Assembly: GCA_003645255.1 (NCBI GenBank)
Contig: QNES01000009.1
Location: forward strand, 1 to 50,337
Direction of reading: 5' to 3'
Source: Gammaproteobacteria bacterium
Lineage (GTDB): Bacteria; Pseudomonadota; Gammaproteobacteria; Beggiatoales; Beggiatoaceae
DNA length: 50,337 nt
Every line of letters begins with the position of its first letter. Within the stretch, counting starts at the first letter, position 1. A program made the position numbers and the translations under genes. The notes below the pieces were generated by a model, which saw only the letters and a program-made list of their open reading frames with translations, searched no databases and was not told the origin of the DNA. Below, in pieces: positions 1 to 8,744 of the stretch.

Positions 1-1071
1 ATACTCAACATTAAATCTAATCATTCCCATTTTTTACAAACACTCACTGGTTTTGGTTCCCGCCCTAATAAAAAAAGGGGGTTCGTTTTCGTGAGTAAAG
101 TATTAGGGCACCGTTATCCCACTAAACCTTCAGTGATGGAAAGCATATATGCACAATTAGCAGATCAGATTAGAAACCTGTTGGATGATCAACCAACTAT
201 GGTTATCGGTTTGGTGGAAGCCGCAGCTGGACTCGGCTATGGGGTTTATCATCATTTAGGTTTATCCAATGCTTTTTATATACACACAACTTATCATAAA
301 CTCTCGCAGCCGGTTTGGTTAAATTTTGAAGAAGAGCATAGTCACGCGCCTACTCACTTACTTTATGAGCTTGCTGACAGCAAATTACGTGATTTAAGGA
401 ACCAGGTGAAAAATGTCGTGCTGATTGATGATGAATTTTCCACCGGTCAAACTTTATCTAACCTCGTCAAGCCATTACGAAAGCAATTACCACAAGTGGA
501 GCGTTTTATTGGTGCTGCTATTTTAGATTGGATACCTTCTCAACTGCCGGGCATCACTTGTGTCAATTTGCATAAGGGCTATTATACTTTCGATTGGAAA
601 CCTGATTTACAAGTTAATAATCCTCATATCGCAAAAGGAACCAAAGTTTTAGATACTATTATTCCCTATAATTTTGGACGATTTGGTATCCAAAATCTGG
701 GTATCACTTGTTCAAATTATATTGATATTGAGCATTTTCGCGATAAAAAAGTATTAGTATTGGGAACAGGCGAGTGTATGTATCCTGCCTTTTTGATAGG
801 GCAATATTTGGAAAAAGGAAATGTGGAAGTTTATGTTCAAACCACTAGCCGTGCCCCTTATAATATAGATAATGATTTACAAGGGCGACTCCTTTTTAAA
901 GATAATTATCATGAAAATATTGATAATTTTTTCTATAATCCTAATCACTATGACAGCATTATTATTTGTTATGAAACAACTGTTTTACCGGATAATTATG
1001 ATTTACCCAAACAGTTAAAACACTACGCAAGTGAAGTCATAGAACTTTTTCTCACCCCAGCAACCTCATGA
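1..1071 (+). CDS. Ter-module phosphoribosyltransferase with C-terminal TRSP domain (5' partial)
   Basis: The reading frame is open from base 1 without a stop, and the residues before the first in-window start (about 20-30 codons, ending in KKRGFVFVSKVLG) look like the normal beginning of this family, so I read it as a gene whose start lies outside the window; GTG at 91 is only an internal codon. The first part is a type I PRTase fold: the PRPP loop is seen in VVLIDDEFSTGQT (about 110 residues after the GTG). The second half (from about HKGYYTFDWKP) matches the TRSP domain that follows PRTase_2 in Ter operons, with a Rossmann-like VLVLGTGECMYPAF. In such clusters the enzymes are thought to make a nucleoside-like metabolite in a stress response. 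It overlaps the next gene by 4 bases (ATGA), so the two are co-translated. Family assignment is from memory of the fold. Confidence 0.75.
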   Translation: MLNIKSNHSHFLQTLTGFGSRPNKKRGFVFVSKVLGHRYPTKPSVMESIYAQLADQIRNLLDDQPTMVIGLVEAAAGLGYGVYHHLGLSNAFYIHTTYHKLSQPVWLNFEEEHSHAPTHLLYELADSKLRDLRNQVKNVVLIDDEFSTGQTLSNLVKPLRKQLPQVERFIGAAILDWIPSQLPGITCVNLHKGYYTFDWKPDLQVNNPHIAKGTKVLDTIIPYNFGRFGIQNLGITCSNYIDIEHFRDKKVLVLGTGECMYPAFLIGQYLEKGNVEVYVQTTSRAPYNIDNDLQGRLLFKDNYHENIDNFFYNPNHYDSIIICYETTVLPDNYDLPKQLKHYASEVIELFLTPATS

Positions 1072-2150
1072 AAAAAAACCTGTTTTGTGGCAGTTATAAT
1101 CCAGATGACGTATGCTTTTTATTAAAACCCATATCTATGGCTTATACCGAAATATGGGAAAGGGAAAGAATCATGCAGCTTGAGGGCAAACATTATAGTG
1201 AAATGATTCCAAAAGAATACTTGCCTTCTACACAATATAAGGCGGTTTTTCAGACACTTTTTGCCCTCAATAAACACAAACTGGCACAACATATTTTAGC
1301 CCTAGCTAACCGACTTAATGAAAAAAAAGAGTTAGTACTCGTATCCCTTGCGAGGGCAGGTACACCTGTCGGTGTTCTTTTGAAAAGGACATTACGTGAT
1401 TTATTTAATCGCAACGTACCACATTATTCCGTTTCCATTATTCTTGATCGGGGTATTGACAAAAATGCCCTCCACTATATTCTGTATCAACATGATAAAC
1501 AGGGAACAGATATTGTATTTATTGATGGTTGGACCGGCAAAGGCGGTATTGCCAGAGAATTACAAAAATGGATCAGCATCTTTAACCAAAAACACGCTAC
1601 ACGTATTTCCACTGATCTCTATGTCATTGCCGACATAGCGGGTTATGCGACGGTTGCTGTTACAACGGAAGATTATATCATTCCCTCTTCCCTCTTAAAT
1701 GCCACTATTAATGGACTCATTAGTCGAACCATTCTCAATCAGGCGTATATTGGACCAAATGATTTTCATGGCTGCAAATTCTATTCTGAATTTCAAGAAG
1801 AAGATCTCTCTTTATGGTACGTTGATCAAATCATGGCAGAAATTAATACCATTGAAAAACCAAGCTTATGTGTTGACAATGTTAATCGGGAGCAATTACA
1901 AAAAACGAACAAGACATTTATCAATCAACTCTTGAAAAAATATCAGCTTACAGATATAAAATTGATCAGACCGGGTATAGGAGAAGCCATTCGAGTATTA
2001 CTTCGGCGCGTGCCAAACCTGATATTAGTCCAAAACAAAAATTTACCAGAAATAGCCCCCTTTCTCGTTTTAGCAAATGAAAAACAAGTACCTGTTAAAG
2101 AAATGAAAGATATGCCCTATAAAGCTACGGGAATTATTTCTGCTCTATAA
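1068..2150 (+). CDS. StiP-like PRTase with C-terminal Pelota-type RNA-binding domain (Ter module)
   Basis: 360 residues. The N-terminal two thirds resemble the PRTase_1/StiP family found next to PRTase_2-TRSP genes in tellurite-resistance-associated operons: LVSLARAGTPVGVLLKR (about residue 92) and the PRPP-binding-type segment DIVFIDGWTGKGGIAREL (about residue 149). The last ~90 residues (KTFINQLLKKYQL onward, with RVPNLILVQNKN) look like a small Pelota-type RNA-binding domain. It starts inside the stop of the upstream gene and is followed after 50 bases by a HAD phosphatase, the usual third member. The older name cysteine protease StiP is not supported by anything visible here; a phosphoribosyl transfer role is the likelier reading. 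No terD-like calcium-binding genes are in view. Confidence 0.7.
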   Translation: MKKNLFCGSYNPDDVCFLLKPISMAYTEIWERERIMQLEGKHYSEMIPKEYLPSTQYKAVFQTLFALNKHKLAQHILALANRLNEKKELVLVSLARAGTPVGVLLKRTLRDLFNRNVPHYSVSIILDRGIDKNALHYILYQHDKQGTDIVFIDGWTGKGGIARELQKWISIFNQKHATRISTDLYVIADIAGYATVAVTTEDYIIPSSLLNATINGLISRTILNQAYIGPNDFHGCKFYSEFQEEDLSLWYVDQIMAEINTIEKPSLCVDNVNREQLQKTNKTFINQLLKKYQLTDIKLIRPGIGEAIRVLLRRVPNLILVQNKNLPEIAPFLVLANEKQVPVKEMKDMPYKATGIISAL

Positions 2151-2153
2151 ACC

Positions 2154-2186
2154 AAACCTGACAGGTCTTCAAGACCTGTCAGGTTT
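2154..2186. repeat. Perfect palindrome of the CCTGACAGG family
   Basis: Two 16-base arms (AAACCTGACAGGTCTT and its complement) flank a single C. It lies 4 bases after the StiP-like stop and before the HAD start. Other copies or relatives occur in this window near 8171, 8645, 12214, 14682, 16817, 26271, 29811, 45288 and 45494. The RNA would fold to a stable hairpin; the T run after it is short, so terminator function is possible, not certain. Confidence 0.85.
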
Positions 2187-2200
2187 TTACCTATAACAAA

Positions 2201-2947
2201 ATGACACAAAATATCTGCCTATTTATTGACTTAGACGACACATTGTTCCAAACTCATCGGAAAAATCCAGCGGGTATGATACCTGCCACTCATAGTGCTA
2301 AGACTGGCAAAGGTTCATATATGACTCAAGCGCAGTATCTCTTCTTTGAACTCTTTAATGAATCAAAAAAAATCAAAATTATTCCCACCACTGCCCGAGA
2401 TTATCAACAGTATCATAACACCTTATTAAGTACATTCCCACGTATTGATACTGCCATTCTCTACTTTGCGGGCATGATTCTTAACCATAATGCAGAAGAA
2501 AAGCAATGGCAACAACATATTCAAAAAGCCTACCAGCAAATTGACTTACCCATTTCTCAACTGCTCATTCAAGTTCAAAACATTATCAGCCATCACCCCC
2601 AATTCATCGTTTACAATGTTGATGACTACTATATCACCGTCAAAGCCAAAGCAGAATGTCCAATAGCGATACGAGAAGCCTTTTTTTCACAGCTCAAAAC
2701 CTTAAAAACTTCAGAATATTTTATTCACCAAAATGATCGAGCACTGTCGCTGGTTCCAAACTTTATAAACAAACAATATGCGGTTCAATATCTGATAGAA
2801 AAATATCAACCTGAACTAACAATAGGTATCGGAGACAGCCTCACAGACTTGTCTTTCATGCAGCAATGTGATTTTCAGATGTTTCCAAGCGATACCCAAA
2901 TAGCCAAGTTTTTTGGTTGTGAAAATCCAAAGCTTCAGCTTCAGTAG
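2201..2947 (+). CDS. HAD-superfamily phosphatase (Ter module)
   Basis: 248 residues. HAD motif I is FIDLDDTLF at residues 8-16 (nucleophile and acid-base aspartates), motif II is in IPTTARDYQQY (about residue 60), and motif IV is GIGDSLTDLSFM near the C-terminus, the DxxxD pair that binds magnesium. The insertion between motifs II and IV is of the Cof type, which suits small phosphorylated metabolites. It is the third gene of a PRTase/TRSP, StiP, HAD row, the order known for Ter-associated nucleotide modules, so a phosphorylated product of the two upstream enzymes is a reasonable substrate guess. The ATG lies 50 bases after the previous gene, behind a palindrome. Confidence 0.75.
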   Translation: MTQNICLFIDLDDTLFQTHRKNPAGMIPATHSAKTGKGSYMTQAQYLFFELFNESKKIKIIPTTARDYQQYHNTLLSTFPRIDTAILYFAGMILNHNAEEKQWQQHIQKAYQQIDLPISQLLIQVQNIISHHPQFIVYNVDDYYITVKAKAECPIAIREAFFSQLKTLKTSEYFIHQNDRALSLVPNFINKQYAVQYLIEKYQPELTIGIGDSLTDLSFMQQCDFQMFPSDTQIAKFFGCENPKLQLQ

Positions 2948-3202
2948 GGTGCACAAAAACTCCCTTCCTACATATGTATGAATTAATAATTCAATTGGTA
3001 ATTAGAAATTAGAAAATTTATTTGGCTAAGTCGTTAATTATTAATTATTAGTGGAGCAAAAAATAGATATTTTTGAAGTCATATTTTTGGAAAAAACTGG
3101 GAAAAATGGTATTTTTAACTTGCAGGACTAATTTTTTTTTTGCTCTAATCACCCTATTTATAAGGCAGTGAAAAAATAAATGAAAATAAATGAAAAAAAA
3201 GC
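2948..3202. other. AT-rich spacer without a gene
   Basis: Roughly 250 bases of very AT-rich sequence with homopolymer runs between the HAD gene and the tRNA promoter. The short minus-strand frame here is Phe/Ile/Leu-rich low complexity and I do not accept it as a gene. No terminator-quality hairpin was found. Confidence 0.6.
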
Positions 3203-3230
3203 TTGCAAAGTTTGAAAAAGTGTGTATAAT
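3203..3230 (+). promoter_or_regulatory. Sigma70-type promoter of the tRNA gene
   Basis: A -35 hexamer TTGCAA (3203-3208) is separated by 16 bases from a perfect -10 TATAAT (3225-3230). The mature tRNA begins 19 bases after the -10 box. Confidence 0.6.
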
Positions 3231-3249
3231 ATTCATCATACTAACTAAT

Positions 3250-3323
<74 letters not shown>

Positions 3324-3462
3324 CCCATTTTTTTACCCATACATTGATATTGCTATCTATAAAGTTAGATAATAGATAATTGAATTGTGTGGAACTTGGT
3401 TACTTTTTTTCCTCCCCCCTGATAAATCTGCTCAATAGAAGGCAGATAATATTAATTAGAAT

Positions 3463-3501
3463 AGCGCTGAAGCATAATTAATGCGACAGCGCTTTTTTTT
3501 T
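3463..3501 (+). terminator. Rho-independent terminator-like hairpin
   Basis: AGCGCTG (3463-3469) pairs with CAGCGCT (3487-3493), with an inner GCAT/ATGC stem, followed directly by a run of nine T. It lies 140 bases after the tRNA and faces the + direction. The 3324-3770 gap that contains it otherwise holds AT-rich sequence, half-sites of the AAATCGGATTTCT repeat near 3599 and no gene. Confidence 0.6.
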
Positions 3502-3770
3502 GACTAGTTAATTCCATTCGTTTTTTTTATAAATCCCAACCCTGTTATTCTATGAACCTATCTGGCCCTATTCGTTTTTAATTTTCCTATTTTTTGAAAA
3601 ATCGGATTTCTTGACGCTTTTCTCAAAAATCAGAATATCTTTATTTATTTTTTACCATTAATTAATTGAATAGGGCAGGATAGGTTCGTTCAAAAAAATA
3701 ATTTCACCAGGGCGAACACTAAAGCCCCTACAAGAACAACATAGAATAATTTCAATTAGGAACCTTTATA

Positions 3771-5087
3771 ATGGATTATTTCATTTCATTATTCATTTTT
3801 TTGATTCTATTCTTTGGAAGTACCATGCCAGTAAAAACTCAAGCTGATCAAATAAGACTTAATGCGGCTTTATCAACTCCCGTAATGTTAGCTGATAAAA
3901 AACAAAGCGTCTATTTACGGGTAGGATTGACTGGGATTCGCCTTGAAACCGAAAAAGTGGCTCCTATCAATGTCGCGTTAGTCATTGATAAATCGGGTTC
4001 GATGCAGGGTGAAAAAATTCGCAGGGCTAAGGATGCCGCTCTGATGGCGGTTGATCAATTACGCAAAAACGATATTATGGCGGTGGTGACTTATAACCAT
4101 CATGCTGAAACGCTCTTACCAGCTACTTTCGTACAAAATCAGGAAATGATAAAAACGGCTATTAATAAACTAGTCGCCGGGGGAAGTACAGCACTTTTTG
4201 ATGGTGTAGAAAAAGGGGCTAAAGAAATTCGTCAATTTTTTGATAGGAAACGAGTCAATCGAATTATTTTAGTTTCTGATGGGCTTGCTAATGTAGGTCC
4301 CAGTACGCCCGAAGACCTGGGTGTACTAGGTGCTTTGTTGGGTCAAGAAAATATCGTTGTGACAACGATGGGTTTAGGATTAGGGTATAACGAAGATTTA
4401 ATGACCCAATTAGCGAAAAAAAGTGATGGTAATCATGCCTTTATAGAAAATGCAACTGATTTAACTCGCTTTTTTGACCATGAATTTAGCGATTTATTTT
4501 CGGTCGTTTCCCAGGAAGTGAATGTCACTATTATTGGTGTAGAGGGTGTCCAACCCATTCGTGTTTTAGGAAGAGAAGCGGAAATTCATGATCAACAAGT
4601 ATTAGTCAAACTCAATCAGCTCTATAGCAATCAGGAAAAATATGTATTAGTAGAACTAGAAGTGCCGCCTGCTAATCAAGAACGTGTAATTGCTGGTGTT
4701 GCCGTTATCTACCGTCATATTGAAACTGATGTGATGGAACGTCTGAGTAGCATGGTGAGTGCGACCTTCACTGATTCACCACAATTAGTGGAAAAAAAGA
4801 CGAATGCCACAGTCATGACGGCGGCGATAGAACAATTGGCGGTGAAAAAAAATAAGCTCGCCGTTAAACTACGTGATGAGGGCAAAATAAAAGAAGCACG
4901 GAAGCTGCTCTTAGATAATGCTAATCAGCTTGCAGAAGAAGCCGCTAAATATGAATCAAAATCCTTGGAAAAACTCAAAGATATTAACCTTGATGATGCC
5001 AAGAATTTGGATGAACAATCCTGGAAAAAACAACGCAAAATGATGCGTCGTGAACAGTATAAATTGGAAAAACAGCAAAAATACTGA
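3771..5087 (+). CDS. Exported VWA-domain protein
   Basis: 438 residues. A hydrophobic signal peptide covers residues 1 to about 25 (MDYFISLFIFLILFFGS, then QADQ). The von Willebrand A domain begins around residue 65 with an intact MIDAS motif, VIDKSGSMQGEK; the T and D of the site are supplied by AGGSTALFDG and IILVSDGLANVG. A beta-rich middle region follows, and the C-terminus (from about residue 355) is highly charged and probably helical (KLAVKLRDEGKIKEARKLL, then a Lys/Arg-rich tail). The protein probably acts in the periplasm or at the envelope through metal-dependent adhesion. The same layout occurs in VWA proteins of unknown role; no partner gene is adjacent, so no pathway can be named. 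The start is supported by AGGAA nearby (3758). Confidence 0.8.
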   Translation: MDYFISLFIFLILFFGSTMPVKTQADQIRLNAALSTPVMLADKKQSVYLRVGLTGIRLETEKVAPINVALVIDKSGSMQGEKIRRAKDAALMAVDQLRKNDIMAVVTYNHHAETLLPATFVQNQEMIKTAINKLVAGGSTALFDGVEKGAKEIRQFFDRKRVNRIILVSDGLANVGPSTPEDLGVLGALLGQENIVVTTMGLGLGYNEDLMTQLAKKSDGNHAFIENATDLTRFFDHEFSDLFSVVSQEVNVTIIGVEGVQPIRVLGREAEIHDQQVLVKLNQLYSNQEKYVLVELEVPPANQERVIAGVAVIYRHIETDVMERLSSMVSATFTDSPQLVEKKTNATVMTAAIEQLAVKKNKLAVKLRDEGKIKEARKLLLDNANQLAEEAAKYESKSLEKLKDINLDDAKNLDEQSWKKQRKMMRREQYKLEKQQKY

Positions 5088-5191
5088 TGAGTTGTGAATG
5101 AAAAACTTAGGGCAACCACAAGGGATTGCCCCTACAATATTGTTATTCTAGTTCCCACGCCGTCGCTTTGGTAACGAGAAAATTCCCCCAT

Positions 5192-6226
5192 TCACAATTC
5201 ACAATTCACAAATAACTTCACCCCCGCGACTTTTAAACTCAATCGCTGCAATTCAGTCCAAGGATTGCCACTTCCCATCCCTTTGATTATACGATCTATT
5301 TGTACCATTTCTTGCAAAAAATGTCGCCAAACGCTCGCTTGTGGATGTCTTTTAATGGCATTAGAAACCGCATTTTTACGTGTAGCCCATACGCGATAAG
5401 TTTTAAATACCTGCTCTTGACGTTTTCCTGTTTTGAGTGCATAAGTTATTTGAGATAAATTGCGTATTTCCCGATTTAAGGCATAAGCCACTAAAACAGG
5501 TTCCACCCCTTCAGCTTGTAAGCCCCCCAATTGACGAATAGAACGTTGTACATTACCTGCCAGCACAGTATCCACCCAATTAAACAATTCAAAACGGGCA
5601 CTATCAGCTACCGCATCTAACACTTGCGCCGTGTCAATCTGACCGGCACCATATAATAAATGTAACTTTTCAATTTCCTGGGCACAAGCCAGTAAATGAC
5701 CTTCAGAACGCTCCGCAATAATATTAATTGCTTCCTGGGAAGCCTGTAAACCATGCTTATTCAAACGTTTGCTTATCCATCCTGGTAACTCTGACAGGTT
5801 GAGTGGCCAAATTTGTATCACGATGCCCTGCTGATCTAAAATTTTAAACCATTTTGTTTTTTGTTTGCTGGCATCCAGTTTTGCAACGGTAATTAATAAA
5901 ACAGTATCGCGGGGCAAATGATTAGTATAAGCTAACAATGCTTTAGTACCCTCATTACCTGGGGATTTATTGCCTAAGCGAATTTCGAGCAAACGTTTAG
6001 TGGCAAATAAAGACAAGGTATTGGCATGTTGATCAAGGCTGCTCCAATCAAACCCGGTTTCTACCGTTAAAACGACTCGCTCCGTAAAACCTTGAGTACG
6101 AGCAAAAGTCCGCAAAGTGTCTGCACATTCCATCATTTGTAAAGGATCATCGCCGGTTAATAAATAAATAGCGGAAAGTCCTTGTTGTTTGAGGTAATAA
6201 TTAAGTTGGGCAGGTTTAAGTTTCAT
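5192..6226 (-). CDS. holA: DNA polymerase III delta subunit
   Basis: I choose ATG at 6226 (MKLKPAQLNYYL); the frame runs 34 codons further upstream, but that stretch is repeat-derived. The result is 344 residues, the usual HolA length. Seen: the N-terminal AAA+-like domain with AIYLLTGDDPLQMMECAD (about residue 18), typical of delta, which lacks a Walker A; and the C-terminal helical collar domain around GVEPVLVAYALNREIRNL and SGNPWTELQRLSLKVAG. HolA opens the beta clamp within the clamp-loader complex during replication. The gene is alone, not next to lptE/rlpB as in enterics. The C-terminus ends in a short tail (FVNCEL) encoded by a simple CACAATT repeat, so the original stop may have been lost. 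Confidence 0.9.
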   Translation of the reverse strand: MKLKPAQLNYYLKQQGLSAIYLLTGDDPLQMMECADTLRTFARTQGFTERVVLTVETGFDWSSLDQHANTLSLFATKRLLEIRLGNKSPGNEGTKALLAYTNHLPRDTVLLITVAKLDASKQKTKWFKILDQQGIVIQIWPLNLSELPGWISKRLNKHGLQASQEAINIIAERSEGHLLACAQEIEKLHLLYGAGQIDTAQVLDAVADSARFELFNWVDTVLAGNVQRSIRQLGGLQAEGVEPVLVAYALNREIRNLSQITYALKTGKRQEQVFKTYRVWATRKNAVSNAIKRHPQASVWRHFLQEMVQIDRIIKGMGSGNPWTELQRLSLKVAGVKLFVNCEL

Positions 6227-6259
6227 CGCAATCAAATCTGTGAAAATGTTGAACAGTAT

Positions 6260-6292
6260 AGAAATCCGATTTTTGGAAAAAATCTGATTTCT
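6260..6292. repeat. AGAAATCCGATTTTT hairpin repeat
   Basis: Imperfect palindrome AGAAATCCGATTTTT - GG - AAAAAATCTGATTTCT in the holA leader. Half-sites of the same family occur near 3599, 12764, 20719 and 38778. Confidence 0.7.
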
Positions 6293-6375
6293 AAAATTAA
6301 AAACGAATAGATAGTGGGATAGGTTCATTTATGAATTGGCTTGAAATGAACAATTTTCCCCATTTTTTTAGGCTA

Positions 6376-6408
6376 ATACTTGATAAATTTAGTATGATAC
6401 ATTATATT
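6376..6408 (+). promoter_or_regulatory. iscR promoter with candidate type-1 IscR operator
   Basis: A -35 TTGATA (6380-6385) and -10 TATATT (6403-6408) are 17 bases apart, 47 bases before the iscR ATG. Bases 6376-6400 match the published type-1 IscR site (ATASYYGACTRWWWYAGTCRRSTAT) at 19 of 25 positions by my count and cover the -35 box, the expected place for autorepression. Confidence 0.55.
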
Positions 6409-6455
6409 ACTTTTAATGTGGTTAAAAAAATACATTATAACAAAGGTAGTTATTT

Positions 6456-6926
6456 ATGAAGTTGACAACTAAAGGGCGGTATGCAGTCACCGCAATGTTA
6501 GATTTGGCTATTAACCATGATGAAGTACGAACCGTCACATTATCTGATATTTCACAACGACAAGGAATATCTTTATCTTACTTGGAGCAATTGTTTGCAA
6601 AATTGCGTAGTCAAGGATTGGTAAAAAGTACTCGTGGTCCAGGAGGCGGTTATTGTTTGAGTCGTCCAGCCAAAAAAATTGCACTTGATGAAATCATTAC
6701 TGCCGTTGATGAAAATATTGATACCATGCTTTGTCGAAGTTTCTTAAACTGTCATGATAGTCGTGCTATCCTCACTCAAGAACTGTGGGCGGATTTAAGC
6801 AAACAGATAATCAAGTTTTTAAATGGAATTAGTTTAGAACACCTTCTTAATCGACGTTCTAAAGATGTCACCAAAATTATACGCAAAATAGAAAAGGCGC
6901 GTCGGCAGAGAAGGAAAAAATCATGA
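6456..6926 (+). CDS. iscR: Rrf2-family iron-sulfur cluster regulator IscR, with altered cluster ligands
   Basis: 156 residues. The winged-helix DNA-binding domain is intact ([49 protein letters not shown]). In E. coli IscR the [2Fe-2S] cluster is held by C92, C98, C104 and H107. Aligned here without gaps, [20 protein letters not shown] keeps the first two cysteines but has Ile at the third and Gln at the histidine position. Cluster binding as described for IscR therefore looks impaired or different. The gene heads iscR-iscS-iscU, overlaps iscS by 4 bases, and has a candidate operator upstream, so autoregulation seems retained. The C-terminal tail is very basic. Assignment as IscR is firm from context; the ligand loss is seen directly. 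Confidence 0.93.
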   Translation: MKLTTKGRYAVTAMLDLAINHDEVRTVTLSDISQRQGISLSYLEQLFAKLRSQGLVKSTRGPGGGYCLSRPAKKIALDEIITAVDENIDTMLCRSFLNCHDSRAILTQELWADLSKQIIKFLNGISLEHLLNRRSKDVTKIIRKIEKARRQRRKKS

Positions 6927-8137
6927 ATTTACCTATTTACCTTGATTATTCTGCTACAACACCAGTCGATCCTCGTGTGGCAGAAAAAATGATGCACTAT
7001 TTGACTATACCAGGTCATTTTGGTAATCCAGCATCACGCTCACATCAATTTGGTTGGGATGCTGAAAAGGCGGTAAAAGAGGCACGGGCACAAGTAGCTG
7101 CTTTAATCAATGCCAATCCCAAGGAAATTGTCTGGACTTCTGGGGCAACCGAATCTGATAATTTAGCTATCAAAGGGATTGCGCATTTTTACCAGAAAAA
7201 AGGTAAACATATTGTCACCAGTCAAACGGAACATAAAGCGGTGCTTGACACCGCCCGTCAACTGGAACGCGAAGGATTTGAAATCACCTATTTAGAGCCG
7301 GAATCTAATGGGCTGATTGATTTGACAAAACTGGAAGCCGCTATTCGTAACGACACCATTTTAGTCAGTCTCATGCACGTCAATAACGAAATGGGTGTCA
7401 TTTCTGACATTGCTCAAATAGGGGAAATCACTCGCGCCCATAAAGTATTGTTTCATGTTGATGCAGCGCAAAGTGCAGGAAAAGTGCCTATTGACTTACA
7501 AACGATGAAAGTCGATTTAATGTCTTTTTCAGCTCATAAACTTTATGGACCAAAAGGCATCGGTGCCCTATATGTTCGGCGCAAACCGCGAGTGCGCTTA
7601 GAAGCTCAAATGCACGGCGGAGGACATGAACGAGGTATGCGTTCTGGTACTTTGCCTACTCACCAAATTGTTGGCATGGGTGAAGCCTTCCGTATTGCCC
7701 AAGCAGAAATGGTAGCGGAAAATGAACGAATCAGAAAACTGCGTGATCGTTTATGGAATGGCTTAAAAAATTTAGAAGAAGTTTATGTGAATGGCGATCT
7801 TGAACATCGCATTGCAGGTAATTTAAACTTGAGCTTTAACTACGTTGAAGGCGAATCATTAATTATGGCACTCAAAGATTTAGCAGTGTCTAGTGGTTCC
7901 GCCTGTACCTCTGCAAGTTTAGAACCATCTTATGTATTACGCGCCATAGGGCGCCGTGATGAACTGGCACACAGTTCTATCCGCTTTACTTTGGGACGAT
8001 TTACCACAGAAGAGGAAATTGATTACGCCATCCCATTGATTCGCGACAAAATTGAGAAATTGCGAAAACTCTCTCCGTTATGGGATATGTATAAGGAAGG
8101 CATTGACTTAGAAAGTATTCAGTGGAATGCACATTAA
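6923..8137 (+). CDS. iscS: Cysteine desulfurase IscS
   Basis: 404 residues, the normal length. A pyridoxal-phosphate enzyme that takes sulfur from cysteine and passes it to IscU and other acceptors. Seen: start [17 protein letters not shown]-stacking and aspartate region [11 protein letters not shown]; Schiff-base lysine in [13 protein letters not shown] (about residue 206); and the mobile loop with the persulfide cysteine, [20 protein letters not shown] (about residue 328). The C-terminal IscU-docking tail is present ([16 protein letters not shown]). It is translationally coupled to iscR through an ATGA overlap and followed 73 bases later by iscU. Confidence 0.97.
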   Translation: MNLPIYLDYSATTPVDPRVAEKMMHYLTIPGHFGNPASRSHQFGWDAEKAVKEARAQVAALINANPKEIVWTSGATESDNLAIKGIAHFYQKKGKHIVTSQTEHKAVLDTARQLEREGFEITYLEPESNGLIDLTKLEAAIRNDTILVSLMHVNNEMGVISDIAQIGEITRAHKVLFHVDAAQSAGKVPIDLQTMKVDLMSFSAHKLYGPKGIGALYVRRKPRVRLEAQMHGGGHERGMRSGTLPTHQIVGMGEAFRIAQAEMVAENERIRKLRDRLWNGLKNLEEVYVNGDLEHRIAGNLNLSFNYVEGESLIMALKDLAVSSGSACTSASLEPSYVLRAIGRRDELAHSSIRFTLGRFTTEEEIDYAIPLIRDKIEKLRKLSPLWDMYKEGIDLESIQWNAH

Positions 8138-8210
8138 GTTTATTTCATAAGAATTTTCAGAAAACTTTCAAAAACCTGCCAGGTATTCAAGACCTAAAAA
8201 GGTATCTTAA

Positions 8211-8615
8211 ATGAGTTATAGTGAAGCTGTATTAGATCATTACGAAAACCCCCGTAATGTGGGTAATTTGGATAAAGATGATCTGTCCGTGGGGACGGGT
8301 ATGGTTGGCGCACCGGCTTGTGGAGATGTGATGCGTCTTCAAATAAAAGTTAGTGACGAAGGTGTTATTCAAGATGCCAAATTCAAAACTTATGGCTGTG
8401 GAAGTGCCATTGCCTCAAGCTCTTTACTCACAGAATGGGTAAAAGGCAAAACGTTGGAAGAAGCCACCGCAATTAAAAATACTGAAATCGCAGAAGAATT
8501 AGCGTTGCCGCCTGTCAAAATTCATTGCAGCGTCTTAGCTGAATCTGCCGTCAAATCAGCTATTGAAGATTATAGTAAAAAGCAGCAATCAGTACAGGCA
8601 ACACAAAATAATTAA
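8211..8615 (+). CDS. iscU: Iron-sulfur cluster scaffold IscU
   Basis: 134 residues. The three cluster-assembly cysteines are in GAPACGDVMRLQ (37), YGCGSAIASS (63) and KIHCSVLAE (106), with the assembly aspartate in ACGD. The HscA recognition motif LPPVK directly precedes the last cysteine. The spacer between iscS and iscU contains a degraded CCTGNCAGG palindrome (8171-8204). The remaining isc genes (iscA, hscB, hscA, fdx) do not follow; the next gene is on the other strand, so the operon is short here. Confidence 0.96.
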   Translation: MSYSEAVLDHYENPRNVGNLDKDDLSVGTGMVGAPACGDVMRLQIKVSDEGVIQDAKFKTYGCGSAIASSSLLTEWVKGKTLEEATAIKNTEIAEELALPPVKIHCSVLAESAVKSAIEDYSKKQQSVQATQNN

Positions 8616-8644
8616 ATTAAGGGCAGACAAAGATTTTGGCCTAA

Positions 8645-8677
8645 AGACCTGTCAGGTTTCTAAAACATGGCAGGTCT
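8645..8677. repeat. Palindrome of the CCTGACAGG family after iscU
   Basis: AGACCTGTCAGGTTTC and its imperfect complement, 30 bases after the iscU stop, between two convergent genes. It may end transcription of both. Confidence 0.7.
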
Positions 8678-8744
8678 GATAGCTTTGACTTTTCTGAACA
8701 TCTATAGGTAAAGATATGTATCTTAAAAACGATAGAATTAAACA

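Noticed and set aside
3048-3239. Minus-strand 63-residue frame upstream of the tRNA
   Set aside because: Low-complexity Phe/Ile/Leu translation of AT-rich DNA, overlapping the tRNA promoter.
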